20,758 nucleotides of DNA from Bacteroidales bacterium (GTDB lineage: Bacteria; Bacteroidota; Bacteroidia; Bacteroidales; UBA932), in contig JAHHQP010000034.1 of assembly GCA_020026355.1 (NCBI GenBank), positions 1-20,758 of the forward strand, written 5' to 3'. Positions 7,879 to 15,090 of the stretch are shown here, in pieces. The position numbers and the translations under genes are program-made. Within the stretch, counting starts at the first letter, position 1, and each line of letters starts with the position of its first letter. A model generated the notes under the pieces. The model was not told where the DNA came from and made no database searches. It saw nothing but the letters and a program-made list of their open reading frames with translations.

Positions 7879-7886
7879 CAAAATTA
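7879..7886 (-). promoter_or_regulatory. Candidate -7 box for prfB
   Basis: On the minus strand the sequence is TAATTTTG, matching TAnnTTTG. A TTT at the right distance upstream could be a degenerate -33 element. Expected transcription start is near 7872, about 28 nt before the prfB ATG. The divergent murI signal lies about 55 bp away. Confidence 0.5.
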
Positions 7887-7938
7887 ACAAATTCTGCACC
7901 CGTTTGAAATTTTTAGACCTTAAAAAAAGGAAAAATGT

Positions 7939-7946
7939 TAACTTTG
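7939..7946 (+). promoter_or_regulatory. Candidate -7 box for murI
   Basis: TAACTTTG matches the Bacteroidota -7 consensus exactly. No clear TTG lies 19-21 bp upstream. The start site would fall near 7951-7954, giving a leader of about 15 nt before the ATG at 7969. That supports the ATG over the TTG at 7960. Confidence 0.5.
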
Positions 7947-7968
7947 CATTACTGGTAACTTGAAAGAC

Positions 7969-8796
7969 ATGATCGGAATCTTTGACTCGGGTATAGGCGG
8001 ACTCTCTGTCCTGAAGGAGGTGCGGAAAACACTCCCCGAAGCAGATCTCGTCTATTATGCCGACAACGCGAACTGCCCTTACGGGCCGAAATCCAGGGAA
8101 TTCATCCGTTCCCGCGCAGAAACGATCACCGAGGAACTGGTCGGGAAATATGGGGCGGACATCATCGTCATCGCCTGCAATACCGCCACGGCTGCGGCTG
8201 TCTCCTTCCTCCGGAAGAAGTACTCGGAACCTGAGACGGAAGAACAGCGTCTCCACATTCTGGAACTGACCGGCGGTCGGCACGACCATATACGGTTCAT
8301 CGGCATGGAACCGGCCGTGAAACCCGCCTCCCGGCAGACCTGCACCGGCGTGATCGGTGTCCTGGCGACGGCAGGCACCCTGCACGGCCAGAAATACACG
8401 GACATCCGGAACATCTATTCCCAGGACGTCCGTATCATGGAACACATCGGAGAGAACTTCGTGGAAATGGTCGAGAAAGGACAGACCAGCGGTCCGGAAG
8501 CTGAAGCGGTCGTTTCCCGCAGCCTCCGCCCGATGCTGGAAGCTGGGGCTGACACCATTGTTCTGGGCTGTACCCATTATCCTTTCCTGGCAGAAACGAT
8601 CCTGAAAGTCGCCCGAGAGCTCGGGCATCCGGTCACCGTCATCAATCCGGCACCGGCCGTAGCCCGCCATCTGATCGACGTGATGGCAGCGGAAGGCATC
8701 CCTACCTCAGACCATCCTCAGAAAGCCGGGAAGACCCTTCTCCTTTCTTCAGGAGAAGATACCCAGCTCCGGAAAGCTTACCGGACGCTCCTCTGA
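7969..8796 (+). CDS. murI: Glutamate racemase
   Basis: MurI supplies D-glutamate for peptidoglycan stem peptides. The 275-residue product has the family N-terminus (GIFDSGIGGLSVL, Asp6). It also has the two catalytic cysteines: Cys70 in IACNTATAAA and Cys201 in LGCTHYPFL. YYADNANCPYG replaces the common YFGDTAR(V)PYG. A segment of about 20 residues rich in Glu, Arg and His (about 86-107) lies between LRKKY and IRFIGMEPAVKP and looks like an insertion relative to proteobacterial enzymes. ATG 7969 is chosen over an in-frame TTG at 7960. The gene converges on namZ with 2 bp between the stop codons, next to a probable muropeptide-salvage operon. Confidence 0.94.
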   Translation: MIGIFDSGIGGLSVLKEVRKTLPEADLVYYADNANCPYGPKSREFIRSRAETITEELVGKYGADIIVIACNTATAAAVSFLRKKYSEPETEEQRLHILELTGGRHDHIRFIGMEPAVKPASRQTCTGVIGVLATAGTLHGQKYTDIRNIYSQDVRIMEHIGENFVEMVEKGQTSGPEAEAVVSRSLRPMLEAGADTIVLGCTHYPFLAETILKVARELGHPVTVINPAPAVARHLIDVMAAEGIPTSDHPQKAGKTLLLSSGEDTQLRKAYRTLL

Positions 8797-8813
8797 GCCT
8801 ACCGGTAAAGCTT
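8774..8813. repeat. Inverted repeat spanning the murI and namZ 3' ends
   Basis: AAGCTTACCGG (8774-8784) is the reverse complement of CCGGTAAAGCTT (8802-8813) apart from one extra base in the second arm. The 17-nt loop holds both stop codons. Each arm is coding sequence (murI KAYR, namZ KLYR). There is no T run, but the stem could act on both transcripts. Confidence 0.5.
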
Positions 8814-10226
8814 GTATTTCTCAGAAAGACGGCAGAAGTCCGCCACATCCTTACGCCAGAAAGAGGCGATATCCTCCACCTTGTAACGTTTACAGAACGT
8901 CGTGCGGATATAGTCCGAACCGCAGACCTTATCGAAAAGTCCTACTCGCGAAGCCACCTCGAAGGCTTTCTTGGTCGGCCAGAGTTCAGCGACCGCCTGC
9001 ATCACATAGAACTGGGTCAGCGTGATGTCGGCAGCCAGATAATCCGTATAGAAATATTGCACACCTTGAACCATCTTTCCGGCACTGCTTCCTGCAAAAG
9101 GTTTGTAATGGATCGCCCGGAACTCCACGCCCGGCAAGCCATAGGAGTCCAACCTTTCTTTAAGTCGGTCAGCATCGACCCAGGTCGCGCCGAAGACCTC
9201 GAACGGAAGGGTATAACCGATACCGATGTTCAGGAAATTGTACAGTTCTCCGCAGATGCCGGCCGAAGCGCAGCAGCCCGGAGAAGTCGGATGCGGAATA
9301 TTGGGAGAAGGAAGTACCCACGGCAGACCGGTTTCCGGATAAAGCATCTCCCTTTTCCAGCCCTCCATCGGAACGACCGTCAGCTGGCAATGCGCCGGGG
9401 TCTGCTTGCCGTTCTGTCCGCAGTTCAGCCCTTCTTCATTGATCAGGAGCGCCAGTTCCCCCACGGTCAAGCCATAGAGATAAGGGATCCTGTACTGGCT
9501 GACGAAAGAATGGAAGCCCGGCTCCACATAGGAACCTTCCACCTTCAGACCGCCGAGCGGATTCGGACGATCCAGGACCATCACTTCGATTCCGGCCTCC
9601 GCACAAGCTTCCATCACCAGCCCCAGGGAACTGATGAAGGTATAGGAACGGATGCCGGTATCCTGGATGTCATAGACCATCACATCGATACCCTTCAGCA
9701 TCTCCTGCGTCGGTTTCCGGGTCGCGCCGTAGATCGAATGGACAGGAAGTCCGGTCACAGGATCCTTGAAATCCTTCACCTCAGCACCGGCATAAGCATC
9801 TCCCCTCACGCCATGCTCCGGTCCGTAGAGTGCCACGAGTTCCACGCCAGGGGCATGATAAAGGATGTCAATGGTAGAATGGAGTTGGCGGTCGACTCCG
9901 GTCGGGTTCGTCACCAGTCCGACCCGTTTCCCTTTCAGACCAGCGAAATCCCGACTGACCAGCACTTCAATACCGGGAATGACCTCCTGCGCTGCCCTCG
10001 CTTCCATCCTCGTCGCCACCAGAGAATCCGCCTTGACAGCCGCCAAGGAATCGGCCAGACAGAGGGCCAATGAATCCGCCCTGGCCGCGATCAGGGAATC
10101 CGTATTAACGACCGGAACGGCAGCCACCTGCTTCTTCTTCCTCCGGGAAGCTGCGGAAGCCTCTACCGGAACGAGCAGAGCCAGCATCAGACAGGCAGCT
10201 ACCAGATAATTCAGCACCCATCTCAT
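8799..10226 (-). CDS. namZ: NamZ-type exo-beta-N-acetylmuramidase (DUF1343, GH171)
   Basis: The DUF1343/GH171 family includes Bacillus subtilis NamZ (YbbC), which removes MurNAc from the non-reducing end of peptidoglycan fragments. Conserved segments are visible: VGLVTNPTGVD (102-112), LYGPEHGVRG (133-142) and YDIQDTGIRSYTF (185-197). DRPNPLGG, GLPWVLPSPNIPHP and a C-terminal sugar-binding half follow. A signal peptide (about residues 1-26, hydrophobic core ending ASAAS) predicts export to the periplasm. Between it and the catalytic domain are four octapeptide repeats starting DSL (43-74). It is the last gene of the nine-gene run. Its start overlaps the serpin stop by ATGA, and it converges with murI. 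Confidence 0.9.
   Translation of the reverse strand: MRWVLNYLVAACLMLALLVPVEASAASRRKKKQVAAVPVVNTDSLIAARADSLALCLADSLAAVKADSLVATRMEARAAQEVIPGIEVLVSRDFAGLKGKRVGLVTNPTGVDRQLHSTIDILYHAPGVELVALYGPEHGVRGDAYAGAEVKDFKDPVTGLPVHSIYGATRKPTQEMLKGIDVMVYDIQDTGIRSYTFISSLGLVMEACAEAGIEVMVLDRPNPLGGLKVEGSYVEPGFHSFVSQYRIPYLYGLTVGELALLINEEGLNCGQNGKQTPAHCQLTVVPMEGWKREMLYPETGLPWVLPSPNIPHPTSPGCCASAGICGELYNFLNIGIGYTLPFEVFGATWVDADRLKERLDSYGLPGVEFRAIHYKPFAGSSAGKMVQGVQYFYTDYLAADITLTQFYVMQAVAELWPTKKAFEVASRVGLFDKVCGSDYIRTTFCKRYKVEDIASFWRKDVADFCRLSEKYKLYR
10005..10100 (-). repeat. Four octapeptide-coding repeats in the NamZ linker
   Basis: Residues 43-74 of the NamZ-like protein are four consecutive 8-residue units beginning Asp-Ser-Leu (DSLIAARA, DSLALCLA, DSLAAVKA, DSLVATRM). 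They correspond to degenerate 24-bp repeats. The pattern fits a helical spacer just after the signal peptide. Confidence 0.75.
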
Positions 10227-11347
10227 TTCACATGATTCAATTTACCGACAAAGAGAATATGCTTGCCCTCCGTATCCGAAATGACATAATAGAACGGACG
10301 GTCCACCTTCATCTCGATGCTGCGCACCGGACGGACAGCGGTCAGACCGACTGAAACCGAGGTGACGGCAGCAGCCTCGCAACCCTCCTTGTCCACATTG
10401 ATATAGGTTTTCTGGTTCACATCGGACACGACCAGCGGACCGTCACCGATCTTCCCGAGTTCTGCGGCGGAAGTGAAGGCACGTTTCATTCCCAGCTGCT
10501 TCAGCTCTTCCTTGAGGGAAGCACTGAACTCAACCTTGAACTCCGGCAAGGAAAGAGCCACCTTCTCCGAAGCGAGGTTGTTGAAAAGTTCACGATATTG
10601 TACCTCCCCAAGTTCTTTCCCTTTCTCCGGAAGAACGACATACATGGCATATTCAGCTCCATCGAAGAGGATCTCCACCATCTGCGCTCCATTCTGACAG
10701 ACATAGCGGGCATAAGCATTGCGGTGCATCATATCCACTTCCTCACAACCTTCCGTACCGTAGAACTTCTGACGCGGACTGACCATGAAGCGAGTGTTCC
10801 AAGCTCCCTTGAGATGCAGAGCATTCACCAGCAGCAGGACATCATTGCCAGAGAAGTGATCGACGATCCCCTGAATCTTGCCTTGCGTCTTCTCAGCGCA
10901 CCAGGCATTCACCACAGCCGGTGAAGCCGGATCCGAAAAATCCAGATTCGCGATTTTCGCCTGATAGCGTTCTTCCAGCAGCTGACGATAAGGGGCCTTC
11001 ACCAGATAGTTCTCATTGACCCAGGCAGAATTGACCGAAGTCAAAGCGACCGGACCGGAAGCAGGAAGTTCCAACGTGAAGTCTCCCAACATTTTCTGGA
11101 TTTCCGCGGCAGTCTCTCCCTCCGCACCTTCCCGCAGCAAGTTCAAAGCAGCAGCGGCGCTGTACGGAGACACCAGCACATTCTCACCTTTATCAGCCTT
11201 CGCTTCCACAGCTGCGAACAAAGCTGACGGGAAAGAGACCGTCGTCTCCTTTGCTGATCGAGTCGCGGCACCTTGGGTACCGCATGAACTGGCAAACGCT
11301 CCGGCAAGAAGGCCGGCTGCCATAAGAATATGAATCCTTTTCATCAT
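10223..11347 (-). CDS. Serpin-family protease inhibitor, predicted lipoprotein
   Basis: Serpins trap serine or cysteine proteases by cleavage of a reactive-centre loop. The 374-residue product has a signal peptide with a lipobox-like ASSC (Cys22), so it is probably a lipoprotein. The residues after Cys are GTQGAA, with none of the acidic residues known to mark surface export in Bacteroidetes. The serpin core is recognisable: NVLVSPYS, NALHLKGAW and the C-terminal DRPFYYVI strand. The hinge (E321-G-C-E-A-A-A-V-T) has the small residues of inhibitory serpins, but Cys323 stands where Thr or Ser is usual. The P1 residue lies somewhere in LTAVRPVR and cannot be fixed by eye. The gene sits 36 bp after the permease and overlaps namZ by 4 bp. 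The ATG at 11344 is an equally possible start. Confidence 0.92.
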   Translation of the reverse strand: MMKRIHILMAAGLLAGAFASSCGTQGAATRSAKETTVSFPSALFAAVEAKADKGENVLVSPYSAAAALNLLREGAEGETAAEIQKMLGDFTLELPASGPVALTSVNSAWVNENYLVKAPYRQLLEERYQAKIANLDFSDPASPAVVNAWCAEKTQGKIQGIVDHFSGNDVLLLVNALHLKGAWNTRFMVSPRQKFYGTEGCEEVDMMHRNAYARYVCQNGAQMVEILFDGAEYAMYVVLPEKGKELGEVQYRELFNNLASEKVALSLPEFKVEFSASLKEELKQLGMKRAFTSAAELGKIGDGPLVVSDVNQKTYINVDKEGCEAAAVTSVSVGLTAVRPVRSIEMKVDRPFYYVISDTEGKHILFVGKLNHVK

Positions 11348-11383
11348 TTCATTGATTTTGAAAGTTTTACAATATATAATAAA

Positions 11384-12847
11384 CTACCTCTTCCTGCCGA
11401 ATGAAGGATCCACCTTCACCAGGAAAGTGACCCCTACCGTCACCAGACAGCAGAGAGCGACCACCGTGAAGAAGCCGATATAGCCGAGCGCTTCCTGAAG
11501 ATAACCGGCCACCAGACCGGGCAGCATCATGCTCATCGCCATGAAAGCAGTACATAACGAATAATGTGCCGTTTTGAATTCCCCTTCCGAAAAATAGATC
11601 AGATACAGCATATAGGCCGTGAAACCGAAGCCGTAACCGAACTGGTCCAGCACGACACAGCCGCCGATAAGCCAGAGATTCTGCGGTTGGAAAATGCTGA
11701 GGATAAGAAACGCACAGCTCGGTAAAGCCAAGCTCAGCGCCATCGGCCAGAGCGATTTCTTCAAGCCCCAGGAAGAGGCCGCGACACCGCCGAGGATGCC
11801 GCCCAAAGTCAGCGCTGCCACGCCGATCGTGCCGTAGATCAAGCCGAAAGTCGTCGTAGTCATGCCCAGTCCTCCCTCCTCCACGCTATGGAGCATGAAA
11901 GGATTCATCATCTTCAGCAGCAGGGCTTCCGGCAGACGGAACAGCAGCATGAAAACCAGAGCCGTCAGCACATGCGGTTTGCGGAAGAAGCTCACGAAGG
12001 TCTTCACGAAATCCCGAGCGATGCCACGGGCCGTCAGGTCCGGATGGAGACGTTCATGGTCTTCCGCCGGATGCGGAAGCGCACGGAGATGATAGATCGT
12101 GATCAGGGCGAAAAGCACCGCTCCAACGCCCAGAGTCACCTCCCAGGACAAGGGGATATCATGATACCGCTGCTCGACCACACCGGCGATGACTACCAGG
12201 ATACCTTGACCGAAAATGGAAGAAAGACGGTAGAAAGTGCTGCGGATACCGACGAACAGGGACTGGCGGTTCTCGTCCAGCGCGAGCATATAGAAGCCGT
12301 CCGCCGCGATATCATGGGTCGAGGATGCGAAAGCCACGATCCAGAAAAGAATCAAGGTCAATGAGAACAGAGAGATCGGGGTGCCTGCCGGTACGCTCAT
12401 CCGCGACCAGGCGTCCAGCACGTTTCCCGCATCCTCCGCCATCAGCTGGAAAGCCGGCTCGGAACCACGAGCCGCATCCAGGAGAGCCGGAACGTTTCCC
12501 TCCCAGCCGACCGATTCCAGAGCCGCACGCGGTCCCTCCGAAAGTTCCGGACGAGGCAGGCTCAAGGCCATGAAGACGAAAGCCACGGACATGATGATCT
12601 GCATCGTCGTGATCCACCACCTCTTGGTCTTGATCAGATCGACGAAAGGACTCCACAGCGGTTTGAGCACCCAAGGCAGATAGATCATGCTCGTATAGAG
12701 CGCCATCACGCCGTTGGATACTCCCATCTTGGTCAGCATCGTGCACAAGATCTGGTTCACGATGAAATAAGGGATTCCCTCCGCGAAATACAAAGTCGGG
12801 ATCCAGAGCCAGGGATTACGAACCTTATTTTCTGCTGCGTTCTTCAT
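11384..12847 (-). CDS. AmpG-like MFS permease with an extra periplasmic loop
   Basis: This is a major facilitator protein of the AmpG-like branch, whose founder imports anhydro-muropeptides for cell-wall recycling. The 487 residues hold about 12 hydrophobic segments. TM1 carries FAEGIPYFIVNQ, and after TM2 comes YLPWVLKPLWSPFVDLIKTKRWW, both typical of AmpG relatives. Between TM3 and TM4 is a soluble, acidic segment of nearly 60 residues (about 99-156) that should face the periplasm if the N-terminus is inside. ATG 12847 overlaps the stop of the fusion gene (ATGA) and lies 7 nt after a GGAGG run. The ATG at 12853 directly abuts that run and is less likely. The substrate is inferred from NamZ and SpoIID neighbours. 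Confidence 0.87.
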   Translation of the reverse strand: MKNAAENKVRNPWLWIPTLYFAEGIPYFIVNQILCTMLTKMGVSNGVMALYTSMIYLPWVLKPLWSPFVDLIKTKRWWITTMQIIMSVAFVFMALSLPRPELSEGPRAALESVGWEGNVPALLDAARGSEPAFQLMAEDAGNVLDAWSRMSVPAGTPISLFSLTLILFWIVAFASSTHDIAADGFYMLALDENRQSLFVGIRSTFYRLSSIFGQGILVVIAGVVEQRYHDIPLSWEVTLGVGAVLFALITIYHLRALPHPAEDHERLHPDLTARGIARDFVKTFVSFFRKPHVLTALVFMLLFRLPEALLLKMMNPFMLHSVEEGGLGMTTTTFGLIYGTIGVAALTLGGILGGVAASSWGLKKSLWPMALSLALPSCAFLILSIFQPQNLWLIGGCVVLDQFGYGFGFTAYMLYLIYFSEGEFKTAHYSLCTAFMAMSMMLPGLVAGYLQEALGYIGFFTVVALCCLVTVGVTFLVKVDPSFGRKR

Positions 12848-15090
12848 CGGCATTCCTCCAGGATGGTTCCAGGATAATAATGCTCCAGAATCTGCCGGTA
12901 ATCATAGCCTCTGGAAGCCATGACCGCCGCTCCGATCTGACAGAGACCGACCCCATGACCCCAGCCACGGCCATTCAGCAGGACACGATCTCCGTCGAAG
13001 ACCATATCGAAGGCAGAACTCTTCAGATGGGACTCCGAAAGGATCCTCCGGATCTCCAGTTCCTTTCCGACGACAAGCGTCTTCTTCGAACCGATGAGAC
13101 GAAGCTTGCAGATACGCCCGGAAGCGCCTCTTTCCAGCACCTCCGCATCTTGCAGGAGACCGATATCGATCCCGGAACGACGAGCGATCAGTGCAGACAG
13201 TTCTTCCCTGCCATAACTCACCGACCATTCGTAGAAATCTGCCGTTTCCTGGTCATAATTGTTCAGCACCTGCGAAAGTACCTCCGCATCTTCCGTATGG
13301 CAGAAAGGATCGCCGCAAGGATCATGATCCGGTGTATCCGGCAGCGCCTGAAGATAAGGATGATCCTTGTCTTCCCAGCAGGTGCTGTATTTTTCCATCG
13401 TGCCTCCGCAGCATTTCGAGAAGCGGGCGTCACATAACTTGCCATCATAGGTCAGCACCTGACCCCAGGTCGAATCGATGGCCTTGCTGACCGCTGCCCC
13501 GACCACACGGGTCAGACCCTGGTAGCGCTGACAATGATCATCGGCACAGACATCGAATTTCCGGTGATCCTCATGGTCATACCAACGGACATATTCGACC
13601 TCGCTGCCTTCCTGCGGCCGATCCTGCAAAGTCTGGTCCAAGTAAGTGACCAGGGCCGGAACATTGTCCACTCCTTCCGGAAAATCCGCCTTCTGCGCAG
13701 CATACCGGCGTGAAAGCTGAGCCATGACCCAGGAACGGGAAATGACCGCATGGGCCTTCAGGAACTCTATGGAAGAAGTAGATTTCATCTCCGAAGAAAT
13801 GACCGACAGGAGATAATCCTCCACCCCGATGATATTGATCGCGGTCAGCTTGTCCCCGTCCGTGATGATCTTCAGCGCACCGGCAAATTTCTGATTCTCC
13901 TTCCTTTCCCAATGGAAACCTGATCCGATCGTCACGCCGTGCAGTTCGAAGCTCGGCTGAGCGAACATGGTCGAAAGTGTCTTTGCCCCGAAATACAGTT
14001 CATCGTACAAAGCCCCGTCATAGCTGATCTTTCCTTCACTGATCGCCGCCTTGCGCACGCCGGCACCATCATCATACACCTCGAACTCGATTTCCTTGGC
14101 AGACATGATCCCGACATTCAGCAAAGGCTGAGTACGCACCAGACGGTTGCAGATCTTCGCCTCCGTCTCTTCCGTGATGGAGACCTCCGCCACCATCTCC
14201 GCCAGCTGCTCCCGGGTGATGGAGCGGAACTCCTGCTCCACCGGCATGATGAAATAGCCGCACATGTCCGCACAGCCCGGACTCATGGTCAGATGATCCG
14301 GCCCATCGGACCAGTAATGATGAGAACGGTGCGTCGTCCTCATGACGACAATCGCCCGGAATTCTCCGCAGGAAAACCAGGTATAAGCATTGATTCGAGG
14401 TTCCGTCTCTCCTTCCAGCACATCAGCGCAATCCAGCAGTCGGTAGAAAAGCTTCGCCAGCGATTTCGCCGTTTCCGCATGGAGAACGAAGACGCCCCTC
14501 GTGAATTTCCGGTAAAGATAAAGTTCCGCCTCACGGACAGCCGTCAGGTACTGCAGTTCCTGTCCACACTCGTTCAGCAGCCCGTCCACGTCATTCTCCA
14601 AAGGCATCATTCCTCTCGGCGCCGCCTGAAAATGGTGATGATCCGGTGCAGAGGCACCGGAATGAGGACCATTGTAGAAAAAGATATGGGACGGATACTT
14701 CCGCGACAGGTCCAGCATATCCACGAAACGTCCGAGGATGCTCTGCTCACAGTGCCGGGACATCGCGATCACCAGATGATCCGGAAAGATCGGGTAAGGA
14801 TTCACCAGAATGTGATACCTCTTCCCTTTACGCCCGTCGAACTTGAGAAAATGCTGCTGCGGCGGACGGTTTTCCGTACAGAGGAAGCACCTCCGGGCAG
14901 CCAGGGATTCCTTGTCCAGCTTGGCTGCGGAAGAAATCATCCGAGCCGGATTGAACTGAAGCTTCACCTCCAGTCCTCCGATCTCCATCTCCCGGAGCTC
15001 GACATTCTTCAAGGCTCTGAAATTGCCGCAAGCCAAAGGCCAGCAGGAAAGCTGGTCTCCTACAAACTTCTTGAACTTATTTTCCGTCAT
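12844..15090 (-). CDS. DUF4922 (HIT/GalT-like) and SpoIID fusion protein
   Basis: Two enzymes are joined in 748 residues. Residues 1 to about 320 resemble DUF4922, a branch of the HIT/GalT/Ap4A-phosphorylase superfamily. They hold CFLC (68-71), VNPYPIFPDHLVIA (96-109), the active-site pattern H151-x-H153-x-Q155 after GPHSGASAPD, and a second-half segment with MSPGCADMCGYF. This predicts nucleotidyl transfer or phosphorolysis of a nucleotide or nucleotide-sugar. Residues 325-748 are a SpoIID/LytB domain with VEDYLLSVISSEM (Glu434 matching the catalytic Glu of SpoIID) and GRGWGHGVGLCQIG (707-720). A Cys-rich part (515-597) lies between them. No signal peptide or membrane segment is visible, so it is probably cytosolic. 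The start overlaps the glycosyltransferase end by 14 bp and the stop overlaps the permease start by 4 bp. The true substrates are unknown. Confidence 0.85.
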   Translation of the reverse strand: MTENKFKKFVGDQLSCWPLACGNFRALKNVELREMEIGGLEVKLQFNPARMISSAAKLDKESLAARRCFLCTENRPPQQHFLKFDGRKGKRYHILVNPYPIFPDHLVIAMSRHCEQSILGRFVDMLDLSRKYPSHIFFYNGPHSGASAPDHHHFQAAPRGMMPLENDVDGLLNECGQELQYLTAVREAELYLYRKFTRGVFVLHAETAKSLAKLFYRLLDCADVLEGETEPRINAYTWFSCGEFRAIVVMRTTHRSHHYWSDGPDHLTMSPGCADMCGYFIMPVEQEFRSITREQLAEMVAEVSITEETEAKICNRLVRTQPLLNVGIMSAKEIEFEVYDDGAGVRKAAISEGKISYDGALYDELYFGAKTLSTMFAQPSFELHGVTIGSGFHWERKENQKFAGALKIITDGDKLTAINIIGVEDYLLSVISSEMKSTSSIEFLKAHAVISRSWVMAQLSRRYAAQKADFPEGVDNVPALVTYLDQTLQDRPQEGSEVEYVRWYDHEDHRKFDVCADDHCQRYQGLTRVVGAAVSKAIDSTWGQVLTYDGKLCDARFSKCCGGTMEKYSTCWEDKDHPYLQALPDTPDHDPCGDPFCHTEDAEVLSQVLNNYDQETADFYEWSVSYGREELSALIARRSGIDIGLLQDAEVLERGASGRICKLRLIGSKKTLVVGKELEIRRILSESHLKSSAFDMVFDGDRVLLNGRGWGHGVGLCQIGAAVMASRGYDYRQILEHYYPGTILEECR

